Positions 49,300-59,500 of a stretch of 60,000 nucleotides of DNA are shown piece by piece (positions within the stretch are counted from its first letter, which is position 1; the number at the start of each line of letters is the position of its first letter). Below the pieces are notes generated by a model. The model did no database searches. It was given only the letters and a program-made list of their open reading frames with translations, and was not told the DNA's origin. Both the position numbers and the translations under genes were made by a program. The stretch is from Adiantum capillus-veneris. Its lineage: Eukaryota > Streptophyta > Polypodiopsida > Polypodiales > Pteridaceae. Where the stretch lies: positions 180,567,740 to 180,627,739 of the forward strand of contig CM043944.1 of NCBI GenBank assembly GCA_014529385.2, written 5' to 3'.

Positions 49300-49620
49300 C
49301 ATGATGCCTTCAAATTGTTTGAGCCTGGCTCTACTCACAATTTCATATCAATGGAGTTGGCCACTAAGTTGGGCATTCAAGATTTCAAGATGGGAGATAC
49401 TATAACTCTCGATGGAGCTTTCAAGGGATAGCAAGCCTCCGTTACTCCCTTGATTGGGAAGTTGAGGCTTCATGTCCAAAGCTACGTCGACAAAGAAGAC
49501 TTTTTCATCTCTCCTCTCCAACATGAGGATGCTATCTAAGGGGCACCATGGTTCAACCGCATGGCTGCCAACATGAACTTTCTTGAAAGGAGAATCTACT
49601 TCACCTAATAAGGAAAAGAG
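49300..49620 (+). pseudogene. G3 protease region
   Basis: Reads LFEPGSTHNFISMELATKLG, MGDTITLDGAFKG (stop), LRLHVQSYVDKEDFFISPLQ and GAPWFNRMAANMN. The active-site D-S/T-G is E-P-G and three stops are present, so it is inactive. Same text as the G2 protease. Confidence 0.8.
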
Positions 49621-49624
49621 CATG

Positions 49625-50720
49625 TATATAAATGCTAATGAGTCGGATCGTACCATACCCCTTGTAAATTCTCCTGCTTTTGACAAATCAACAAAAAGCT
49701 CAGTTTATTTGGACATGAATGTTGTCAAAGAGTCTCTAAATGATACTGATGTTTTAACAAAACAAAGTGGAAGGAATCAAGAAGAATTAGACTTGTCTAA
49801 TTTTTTAAATAGATTCCAAGACGTATTTATTGACGTCATCCCTATGGAGTTACCTCCAAAACGAGGGGATGATGACCATATGACAGAGCTTCTACCCAAG
49901 AGCTCACCACCTAATAAACCTCCCTATAATTTTTCTCATCTCAATAGGAGGAGATTATGAGGCAAGTGCCTGAGCTGATAGACAAAGAGATGGTGAGGCC
50001 TAGATCCTCTCTTTTTGCTCCCCCATCCTTTTAGTGCAAAAGAAAGAAGGTAGATACCGCATGTGTATAGACTATCAAACACTAAATTGTATCATTATCA
50101 AAAACAAATTTCTCATAACTGCGGGTAGAAGATCTGTTTGATAAACTAAAAGGTTTGACCTACTTTAGTAGGATTGACCTAAAAGTGGATATCACCAAAT
50201 AAGGAAAGTGAATGAAGATATCATAAAGACCGTGTTTTGTACAACATTTGGTCTTTATGAATATCTTGTCATGCCTTTTGGTTTGACAAATGCTCCAGCC
50301 ACATTCAATCATTTAATGGAGAAAATATTTAGACCATACCACATGTTCATGGATGATATCATCATCTATATCCAGGTCGTTGGAGGAACACAAGCAACAT
50401 CTCTAGGTAAATTTTCAAGATTTGAGAGAGAACAAGCTTTTTATCAATAAAAAATAGAGTGAATTTTTCCTTCAATAGATTCAATACTTAGGTCATATTA
50501 CCTCTCAAGATGGTATCCATATGGATCCATCAAAGTTGGAGGTAATAAAAGCCTGGCCTAATCCAAGGAATCTACATGTGCTACAATGCTTTATTGGTAT
50601 GCGTGCATACTATAGATGTTTCATAGAAAAATTCTCTCAAATAGAAGGACCATTACATGACTTAATAAAGAATAATGTTAAGTATTCATGGACTACTAAA
50701 GAGAAAATGTGTTTGATAAG
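49625..50720 (+). pseudogene. G3 linker and reverse transcriptase
   Basis: A 125-codon open stretch (49,583-49,960) ends RFQDVFIDVIPMELPPKRGD then KPPYNFSHLNRR, the start of a Gypsy RT. After frameshifts: [62 protein letters not shown], then the active site FMDDIIIY (50,346-50,369) with both aspartates, then QIQYLGHITSQDGIHMDPSK and NPRNLHVLQCFIGMRAYYRC. At least five lesions. Confidence 0.9.
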
Positions 50721-51122
50721 CTAAAAAAGAAGCTTACCTCCCAACCAATGCTTATGCTTCTAAATCTCTCAAGGCCATTTGAGGTCCAATGTGATGCTTG
50801 TGGTGATTTCCTTGGAGCAGTCTTGCTTCAAGAAGGGCATGCCATAGCATATGAGAGACGAAGGCTCAATACCAAGGAACATGTTTTGGACATATATGAA
50901 AAAGAGCTTTTAGCTGCTCTACATGCCCTAGATACATGGAAACACTATCAATTGGGGACTCCATTTATTTTGCAAACGGACCACCAAAGTCTCAAGTATT
51001 TTATGACGCAAACCAAGCTCTCCGACAAACAAATGAGGTGGACAAATTTTCTTTTGCAATTTAATTTTCATATTTCTCATATTGTTGGTAAGCATAATCA
51101 AGTGACCGATTCACTATCATAG
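50721..51122 (+). pseudogene. G3 RNase H
   Basis: Reads RPFEVQCDACGDFLGAVLLQ, YEKELLAALHALDTWKHYQL, FILQTDHQSLKYFMTQ and HISHIVGKHNQVTDSLS. The acidic residues D...E...D expected for RNase H are visible and the stretch is open for about 137 codons. Degrades the RNA strand during cDNA synthesis. It is joined to RT by a frame overlap at about 50,710. Confidence 0.9.
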
Positions 51123-51137
51123 CGATCGAGCGTAAAT

Positions 51138-52410
51138 GTGGTGTCTATAGCAACTCACAATGATCTATCTTCCAAGATAGATGCGTACGCTATTGACCCT
51201 GGCTTTAAATACATAATGTCAGCCCTTGCCTTAGGGAAGAAAGAGGAACCATTCACCTTGCAAGATGGTTATCTTCTCCATGGTAATAGCCTATGTGTTA
51301 CTCACTCTCTTTGTGAGAAAGTCATGTATGAATCCCATGCTCCTCCATATGCAGGACATCGAGGGATTCAACCTACTCTTCAAGGAGTAGAAACATAATT
51401 CTATCGGACTACAATAAAGGAGGACTTACAATAGTATGTATCCAAATGTGTGATATGTCAAAAGACAAAGTCTAATAGAGGGAAACAACCTGGATCACTC
51501 CAACCATTGCCAAGCCCTAATTCGCCATCAGAGAGTATATCCATGAATTACCCAAGCCTATCCATGGAAATACGGGAATATGGACAATAATTGACAGATT
51601 TAGCAAGCAAGCACACTTTATTCCTATCAAAAAGACTATTAAGGCACACGAAATGGAAACCCTCTTCATATCTCTGATTTTCAAACACCATGGATTGCCA
51701 GCATCAATCGTGTCAAACAGAGATCCTAGAATGATCATTAAATTTTGGAAAGGTCTCTTTGAAAATCTAGGTACAAGATTGAATTTCTCTTTGGCCTATT
51801 ACCCACAAACAGATGGCCAAAGTGAGATAGCCAATCTTACGATTTTTGATCTATTAAAGACTTATGTTACAGAAGTAGATCAACGCTCAAAATGGGAGAA
51901 GTTCTACCTCTTGTAGAGTATGTGTACAATAATACTGTCCATATTACTATGGGAAAGGAACCTTTTGAGATCATAGAGGGAAGACCTAAAAGTCCCTTGC
52001 TACTTAAAGTACATGGGAAGATCTTTGATGAGTTTATGCGTGACCTACAACAATCTCTCTAAAAGACTAAAGAGTCTATATCCATCTCTCAACAAAGGCA
52101 AAAGGTTGCTGCTAATTATCATAGAATGGCCTTCATGTTCAAGGCAAATGATTGGGTCTTCCTCAAGTTTCCCAAGGCTCGATTGAGGCAAACATTGGGA
52201 AAAATCCTATGGGCCATCAAAAGTATTATGCTAAACTAGTAAAAAGATACTATGGTCCTTTTCAAATGTTGAATCCAATCAATGATATGTCTTATTAACT
52301 CAAATCTCCCAACCATTGGCTCATACACAATGCTTTCATGTGAGCCTACTCAAGCCCTACAAAGGAGAGCCACCAAAAACCCAATTATTGAAGATCCCCC
52401 ATAAATCAAA
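51138..52410 (+). pseudogene. G3 integrase
   Basis: HHCC zinc motif: YESHAPPYAGHRGIQPTL ... KCVICQKTKS. Catalytic-core text SESISMNYPSLS (family S-M-D-F; here N replaces the first catalytic D), then in other frames HHGLPASIVSNRDPRMI, NLGTRLNFSLAYYPQTDGQS with E following, and later AKLVKRYYGPFQMLNPI (the GPY/F module). Stops are dense after 51,400. Confidence 0.85.
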
Positions 52411-52419
52411 GACCAAGAA

Positions 52420-52602
52420 GAGGTACTATAACCCAAAGCTATCCTTGTACATGAGGACAAGGTGCTGAGGCATGGTAAGATTATCCCAGGATATCTTATT
52501 ATGTTCAAAAATTACCCTTTTGAAGATGCTAGATGGATGCAAGGAATACAGCTTAAGGATAGTATGAACCTTGTCAATGCTTACAACGCTACATTAGAGT
52601 AA
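52420..52602 (+). pseudogene. Chromodomain-like C-terminus of G3
   Basis: An open stretch of about 60 codons reads HEDKVLRHGKIIPGYLIMFK, NYPFEDARWMQGIQLKDS, NLVNAYNATLE, stop. The pattern Y-L-(I/V)-x-(W/F)-K-x-Y/L-x-x-E-x-A-x-W followed by a helix resembles the chromodomain that chromoviral integrases use to target heterochromatin, with the first aromatic cage position unclear. It lies after the GPY/F module and about 350 bp before the 3' LTR, where chromoviruses carry it. Confidence 0.45.
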
Positions 52603-52929
52603 GCAAATGTAAATGTTTCTCTTAAAAGATCAATATTTTTGTCCTATACGAGTAATTCTCTTTTTGTTGTGCACAAATTTAAGTAGTATGCATACTGAAA
52701 ATCATGTTTGTGATGACGACGTCTCCTAAATACCAAGTAGAATTTTTCACTCTACTTAGGGAGAATGAAATGGACTCAAGAGTAGACATGCTTGCGGCAG
52801 CTAAGTCTCCGAAGCCCCAAATGGATTAGTCATCCATCTTGGAATGATGTCGTAGGGTAAAAATGGATCCTATACCCGCTAAGAAACATCAAGGATTAAT
52901 CTCTTCTGCCTCATAGTCAAGGACGACTA

Positions 52930-52982
52930 TGATTTCAAGAGAGAGGTAATGTCATAAAATCTAATATCTAACTAACCCAAAT
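52930..52982 (+). mobile_element. G3 polypurine tract and truncated 3' LTR
   Basis: aagagagaggtaa precedes TGTCATAAAATC at 52,950. About 33 bp match the 5' LTR; beyond aacccaaat the sequences diverge. Confidence 0.7.
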
Positions 52983-54239
52983 GTATGTTATAATTTTAAT
53001 CCCAATTTTCCACCTTGGCATAGAGCCACCAATTTAGCTTGGATGAATGTGGCTATGTTTGTGTTGAAACCCTATGCTACATAGAAAGTGATGAACAACT
53101 TCTTGTAGAATATGAATTTACATGACATCACTCGAATCTCATGATAAAGTCCCTTATATGAAAGTTATTGATAATCTATTTGAAACCGACTCTTTTTTAC
53201 TGAGTATGTATCATGATAGACGCCATGAGTTGTGATGGCATTACCATGTTATGCAATGAATACTTGATTTCATTTCATACAAAATATGTTCCTAACGTGG
53301 TACCCATAGAATTTCACAAGGTTTTTTGAGCTTGCATAATACTGCTCTATTTCAAATTTCATGTACCATGTTAAACATAATCCATACAAGAATTTGTATC
53401 TCATTGTACATATTTTATCAGAGCATAAACTTATGCATTAGCAATTTATGCAGTAGTTCATTTTGAATGCATTTTTTATTTTTTACCATTAAGAATATCC
53501 CAATAGTGGATTTTGGATGTAGCAAACCATGCAAACCTTGTTTAGAATAGTTAAATGTTAAGTAAAGGATGCACTTCTCCATTCATACCTTGCTTAAAGT
53601 GTCTTGATGGTGGATTGAAAATTTCCTTGCTCCTCTCAAGAACTTTTATAGATTGGACAAATGGTGGATCTATGATGCACCCATATTTGCACAATGTTCT
53701 TTGAATGGAAAAGTACTAGTTTATTGAGTGCACCAGCCACCCTTCCACAACTTGCTTGGAATGTTTGGTTTAAGATGCTACCACCTTCCAAGGTTTGTTT
53801 AGAATGGCCAAATAGTAATTATAAGTTTCACTCATTTGTCTTTTGGTTACTTAGAAGTGCCAAGTTATGGGTGTAAATTTCACCTCCATTAAAATAGCTA
53901 TTTAGAATGGCCAAGTAGTGAACCTCATTTGCACATTTCCTTTAAAAAACGTGTTTCAAATCATGAATTCATGGTATATGAAGCATCTTGCGTTTGGAAA
54001 CTTGTTAAGAATGGCCAATTGCTGGATGTAGGACGCACAAAAGCTTTAAGAATAGATTGTTTGGAATGGATTTCTCCACTAGTATGGATACATTTCCTTG
54101 CCCTATCTTTATACCAGAACTAGTGCAATCTTCATTGGTTCTACACACACAACCAACACAAACAATTTCATTGTCAAGTACCATGTGCACTTTTTTTCTA
54201 GATTCAAAGTCCATCCTAAAAATGAAAGAAGTGGTAGAC
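52983..54239. other. AT-rich DNA with degenerate ~85-bp repeats
   Basis: From about 53,480 the phrases ggatgcac(c/t), ccttgcttagaatgg and aagtggtgga/ttt recur at roughly 80-90-bp spacing (near 53,570, 53,660, 53,745, 53,800, 53,905 and 54,010). They are diverged relatives of the minisatellite that follows. No gene. Confidence 0.5.
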
Positions 54240-54990
54240 CTTATGCTTGAATGATCCTTTATGATTGAATGGAGCATAGCTTGGAAAAGTGGTAGAAATT
54301 ATGGTTATCTATGCTTCAATAGAGCCTAGATTTAGTGGTGGACCTTGTGGCTCTCTATGCTAGAGTGGAACTTTGCTTGGACACATGGTGGACCTTGTGG
54401 CTACCTATGGTGGAATGGAGCGTAGCTTGAACAAGTGTTGGATTTAACGGCTCTCTATGCTTCAATAGAGAATAAATTGGACAAGTGGTGGACCTTATGG
54501 TCCTCTATGCTTCAATGGAGCATCGATTAGACAAGTGGTGGACCTTATGGATCTTTGTCTTTCAATAAAGTAGAGATTGGACACATGGTGAGCCTTGTAT
54601 GTTTCTATGCTTGAATGGGTTAGTTCCTTGGACAAGTGGTGGATCTTATGGCTCTATACCCTTCAATAAAGCATAGACTAGACAAGTGATGGACCTTGTG
54701 TTTTTCTATGCTTGAATCAATATTAGCTTGGACAAGTGGTGGGTCTTGTGGCTCTCTATGCTTGAATGGAGCATAGATTGGACAAGTGGTGGACCTCATG
54801 GCTCTATATGATTGAATAGAGCATAGAATGGGACCTTAAGGTCCTCTATGCTTGAATGAAACATAGCTTGGACAAGTGGTGAACCTTATGGCTCTCTATG
54901 TTTCAATATGGCATATATGATACAAATGGTGGATCTTATGGTCCTCTATAACTCAATAGATCTTGGCTTGGACAAGTGGAATGGAAAGAT
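54240..54990. repeat. Minisatellite, ~50-bp unit, about 14 copies
   Basis: The unit reads gacaagtggtggaccttatg, then gctctctatgcttgaatgga, then gcatagcttg. An exact 50-bp step is seen between 54,481 and 54,531; other steps are 48-60 bp. Copies are diverged, which suggests an old array. No frame persists through it. Confidence 0.9.
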
Positions 54991-56084
54991 AGTGAATCTA
55001 GGATGCATTTTTTCTCTTACACCACCATGTTTAGAATGATCTTGTGATGGATGTTGGATGCACCACACCTTCCTTAATTTGATTCAAAAGGGCAAGTACT
55101 AAATACAAGATGCACTTTTCCTTCTCACACCTTGCTCAAAGTGGCTTGGTGGTGGATTAAAATTTCCTTTACTCTTCAACAAGAACTTGAACATCAAATC
55201 TCCAAGTGATGCATCTAAGAAACAATATGTGGCCTATAACATTTTAGAATGGACAAGTGGTAGATCTAAAATGCAAAAAAACTTCTATAAGTTGTTTAAA
55301 ATAGTCACTTATTGTGAATCAAGGATGTGATAAGTGGTGAAAAATGTTTGTGGTGGATTTAGAATACACTCACTCTGGTAGAAGCCATTAAGGTTGGCCA
55401 AGTGGTGGATCTAAGATGAGTACTAGTCTTCCACAACTTGCTTTGATTCAATATATAGGATGCACACCACCATTCAAAACATCATTGGAACGACTTTGAT
55501 TTTATTTAGGATGCATCCTTCATTGCACAAACTATATATAATAATAAGATGGTGGATTTAGGATGCATTTCTCCTTTCATACTATGTTTAGAATGACCAA
55601 GTGGTGGATCTAAGATGCACCAAACCTTCTTAAATATTTTTTGAGAAATCCAAGCACTAAATAGAAAATGATGAGCTTTTCCTTCCAAAACTTTCTTAAG
55701 GTGGCGTGATTATGGATTGCAAATTTTCTTTCTCGCCTCCAAGAACTTGTCTAGATTGGCCAAGTGGTGAATCAAAGATGCATCCATCCTCACAAAACTT
55801 ATTTAATAGTATTGATTGAATGGATAGTGTTAGAAACATCTAGGATCTACTAAGGTTATAGTCTTACTCCTTTTCAAGTACATAAGTAACAAAATTAAAA
55901 TACTTATATTTTGGATAGAATTACCCTCTAAGTATTTTCTTCTTGCATAATAGACATGAAACAATAATGTTTGAGAAAAAGTGATGTTAATGTGGATGTC
56001 AATATTCATGTCAAGATATCTTGCTTGTTAATATGTCATCCTCTAGGAGGCTATTGTGTGATATTTCATTGTTTCTTTCTTAGA
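54991..56084. repeat. Continuation of degenerate repeats
   Basis: The phrases tggtggatttaggatgcat, ctcctttcatac and aagtggtggatctaagatgca recur near 55,055, 55,115, 55,225, 55,375, 55,460, 55,550, 55,590 and 55,755 on an 80-90-bp scale, as at 53.5-54 kb. The sequence turns non-repetitive at about 55,820 and ends at an acceptor-like tttctttcttag (56,073-56,084). Confidence 0.6.
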
Positions 56085-56950
56085 TCCAGGGATTGAGGGT
56101 GGAATAGATAATAAATGCTTCAATCCAACAGAAAATAATGAGAGCCTTCCACATGTATCCACAAAGGTCTCACTTCAAGAATTGAATCCAATTATTGATA
56201 CTCAAATGCAAATACCTGAGGCCTCTTTGCTGCATCTTTCACCTAAGGAAGCCATGGGTGAAAACTTTCAACCTATAAAAGATGTGCAAGAGAGTATTTT
56301 TGATGCAACTACTTTGGCTTCATCCAATCCCAAAAAATCCATGATGATAGTAATATTGGACTTGAATGATCTACTATTGAAATTAAGTCAACAAACATCA
56401 TCTATTCATAAATCTATTCAATATGATTCATGAAGGCATACTGTGTTACGGCCAGGGTGCATCCACTTTTTAAAGACCAGATTGAAGAGATTCAATGTTG
56501 GGATTTGGTCAACAACTAGAGAAGATAATGTTTACCAGATGTTGAGAACACTTCAAAGCATTACAGAGGAGATGTTTCCATTTTTTTTTAGTTTGGTCTC
56601 AAGAATCTTGCTATGTTCCCGAAGGCGTGCAATTTTTAAGACCATACAATCCTCAAGTTCCAGCTATGTTTAAGCCATTGGAAAAAATATCTGCATGCTT
56701 CGAATGTGATCCACGCAAAACAATTCTTCTTGATGACTCTCCATACAAATGTTGTATTTCACCTACAAATAATTGCATATTTCCTTCAAAGGGAATTTGG
56801 ACCATTTCATTCAGATGAAAGAAGAAACCTCTAAGAATAGCCAGGGGTTACTTTGTAAAATTTTGTGTCTTTGCGATCTAAAAACAATTCACACAAAGAT
56901 TATTCCCTATGTTTGAGCTTTTCTTGATATTCAACCATTGGTTTTCAGAC
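56085..56950 (+). pseudogene. FCP1/NIF-type HAD phosphatase-like unit 1
   Basis: The exon-like frame after the acceptor reads PGIEGGIDNKCFNP, then about 70 unplaced codons, then MMIVILDLNDLLLKL (FCP1-type motif I; family D-L-D/N-x-T/L-L), in-frame TGA at 56,431, then LRPGCIHFLKTRLKRFNVGI, WSTTREDNVYQML, a one-base shift in a T run at about 56,581-56,589, CYVPEGVQFLRPYNP, KPLEKISACFECDPRKTILL and DDSPYKCCISPTNNCIFP (motif III with LLDDSPYK). These are the ordered blocks of the FCP1 homology (NLI-interacting-factor-like) phosphatase domain of plants, acting on phosphoproteins. The second motif-I aspartate is Asn and two lesions exist, so it is most likely a pseudogene. Confidence 0.7.
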
Positions 56951-57189
56951 CAATTGTCACCTAATTGTACTTCACCATTGGTTTTTAGACCAATTGTATC
57001 AATTGACTTGGAGAGCTTTAAAGTTTACTTATGTATTGACAACTTGCCCTACTTTTATAATCACATGCTTTTTTAGTATTGTGATACCAATTTAAGATTC
57101 TTTTGGATGTCTATAGTGTCCAAATGTTGAAAGCTAAAACCATCAATTTTGTTTTAAGGTTTAAAAATGAATAGCAACTAAAATTTTGT

Positions 57190-58000
57190 GTTTTTTTTAG
57201 AGCCAAAAGAAAGAAATATGTTGTTGTTAGAGTTGGATAATTCATTTGAAGAGAAAATCTTCTATTCAACCTTTTATGGGCCTTCATTGGAACCATCAAC
57301 CACCCCCTACTCAGTTATTTTAAGCAACAACGGAGGTTCTTCTCTTAGATATAGAGGGTTTACTACCTCATTCGGTTGAAATGCAACACGATGATATTGT
57401 TCATCATGGTCCAAGCACATGCGAATTGTGCTTGACAAAGATGAAATTTATCATGTGGTGCACCGTGATGCAGAAGCTTTCTTGGACTTTGTTTGGGCTA
57501 TTTTGAACCTTGGATATGGAGTTGCTATAACCTAACCAATGCTCAACATATACTTGAGATGTGCTTTCCTAGCATTGTTCAAAGTTCAAGATGTTCATGA
57601 GCAACATATACTTGAGATGTGCTTTCCTAGGCATTGTTCAAAGTTCAAGATGTTCATGAGCAATTGTCAAATTCCAAATATCATGATTGGATATAAAGAG
57701 TTTATCAGATAATTTGACCGCGGTTAGGGGGATGTTTGAGGTCTACATGCTAGCAACACATTAATTTTTGATGATACTCCATATAGAGTGATGTGGAATA
57801 TGCCAGGAACTTATCTCATATTTCAAATTTTGGAGACAAACACCTGAACAACTTCAATGCTTCTTCAAAGGCACAATAGCTCCATGGTTAGTGGGATGGT
57901 TGTGTGCAGAAACAAGAGGAGTTATAATTCAATACAATTGTGAACAAGGTAGAGGATCCTGAGATAAACTTATGTCATGATTGTCTACTTGTCATTGAAG
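57190..58000 (+). pseudogene. FCP1/NIF-type HAD phosphatase-like unit 2
   Basis: After a second acceptor-like gttttttttag (57,190-57,200): PKERNMLLLELDNSFEEKIF (motif I, degraded to E-L-D-N-S), about 60 unplaced codons, RIVLDKDEIYHVVHRDAEAF, LDFVWAILNLGYGVAI, a tandem 58-59-bp duplication, then GLHASNTLIFDDTPYRVMWN (motif III, DDTPY) and FFKGTIAPWLVGWLCAETR. Same block order as unit 1 but clearly diverged, so the two are either tandem gene copies or two domains of one ancestral gene. Several stops and frame changes. An intron-like, AT-rich gap of about 250 bp separates them. Confidence 0.6.
57544..57660 (+). repeat. 58-59-bp tandem duplication in FCP1-like unit 2
   Basis: caacatatacttgagatgtg at 57,544 recurs at 57,602. 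The second copy has one extra g in ctag(g)catt, and the duplication breaks the frame. Confidence 0.9.
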
Positions 58001-59500
58001 ACAATGTGAGAGTCACATGTTGAAGTTGTTGGCAAGAATGTAGTGACAAAGATATCAATTGTACACAAAACCACATATCAATTAGAACTGGTTCACTATA
58101 AATTGTTATTCAAGGTGAATATACATTGTACATTTATCTTTCATCCAACCATTTATTACATTATGTTTTTCTACTTGAAGTGTACCCTATTGTAAGGGGA
58201 CTTCAGTTCAATCTAATGCGTTTCACATGGAGTGCACCTTAACATTTGGGGACTCTTTATTAATGGAGTGCATCTTTCTTATGGGTGCTATTTTTCTTGT
58301 TGCTTTGAGTAGAGAATTATCTATATTGTGCTCATATCTTGTGTAAATGGATCAAATATAAATTTTAGTCCTTGTTGTAACTTGGATGTTTCACAAAGTT
58401 CACCCCAGTGAAAGGGGACTTCCTCATTATGGATGTGTGAATTCTAATTTAAGGATACAAATTTTTTTATATTTTTAGTTTGAATGTGATCATATTTTTG
58501 TTTACAATGTATAAATGTATTTGGAAAAGAGAACTCTTTCTGCTTCAAGACACAAGTACAACATGAACAACGTCCTTTTTTTCAAAACATGGTACGACTT
58601 TTATGCTGGGTCAATGGGTGGTAAATATTATTTTGTACTTACTATAAGTTGTATCAATAGAAGACCTCTTTTTTTATACTCGTTCATAAAACAATATTCA
58701 TTGAACAAGGTTGTTGTCATTTTGCATGGAGACTCATACAAGAATATGCCATGTTGTTGTGATATTGGCATGGGAATTCATATGAATGTATTCATGCACA
58801 AATAGTTTTTTTAATCTAAATCAATCAATTTTGAAAAATATGCAGCATAACCCATATATTTAGAACATAAATTGCAACTCTTTATCATAAAATCCATTAT
58901 GTACATTAGTTTAATTCTTCTTCCTTAAGACTTGTGTTTTCCAAATATGTTTAATGTAAGAAACAATGTTATAAACACAAGAGCTTTACATTTATTATAG
59001 TTGGAATAGATTGACATTTTCTTTATAGCAACTGCTTTTCTTGTAATTACACATAGATAGCATTGACACAAATAGCATGAAATTGATTGAATAGTTTGAA
59101 TGGACAAGTGGTGGATTTAAAAAACCCTTTTTTATTAAATGTATAATTATAGGATGACTTAACATAAGTGTAGCTGGACACTTAAATGTCTTATCTCATG
59201 AACATGTTCGAAAGAATACATCTACGTGCATAAAATGGGATATCACATGGTATTCTAGAATGTAGTATATGTGATCTTGACACTTCTTGATGTAGCTCAA
59301 GAAATATCTAAAAAAGAAAAATGAAAGCGATATCGTAAATAAAATTCAATTTTTTTGCTTGTTAATGGTCAAATTGGCTATATTCATAAAAATTGAAAGT
59401 GATCATTAGTCTTGAGAATGGGTTTTTTCTCACTAGAAACCCTATTTATTTCAATAGAGAACAACTTAGAAATATATATAGGTACTCATTTTAACATATC
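58001..59500. other. No recognised gene
   Basis: AT-rich. Short repeated words (aaggggactt(c), gagtgca(c/t)ctt) occur around 58,195-58,430. The 96-codon frame at 58,515-58,805 has no motif and cysteine/glycine-poor composition; not supported. Confidence 0.4.

Larger units (their letters stand above)
47309..52982 (+). mobile_element. Plus-strand Ty3/Gypsy element G3
   Basis: Starts TGTCATAAAATC at 47,309. The same 33-bp start (one mismatch, atc(a/t)aatatctaac) recurs at 52,950 after a purine tract. Between lie gag, protease, RT, RNase H, integrase and a chromodomain-like end, in Ty3/Gypsy order and with the same family text as G2 at 28-31 kb. Many stops. It interrupts the LINE endonuclease at its left end. 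The 3' LTR is recognisable for only about 33 bp, so it is truncated or highly diverged. Confidence 0.88.

Noticed and set aside
54240-54990. CRISPR-like array (regular ~50-bp units)
   Set aside because: Whole units are repeated with no unique spacers, and the context is a plant nuclear genome; it is a minisatellite.
58515-58805. 96-codon plus-strand frame starting MYLEKRTLSASRHKYN
   Set aside because: No motif, AT-driven composition, no support from neighbours.
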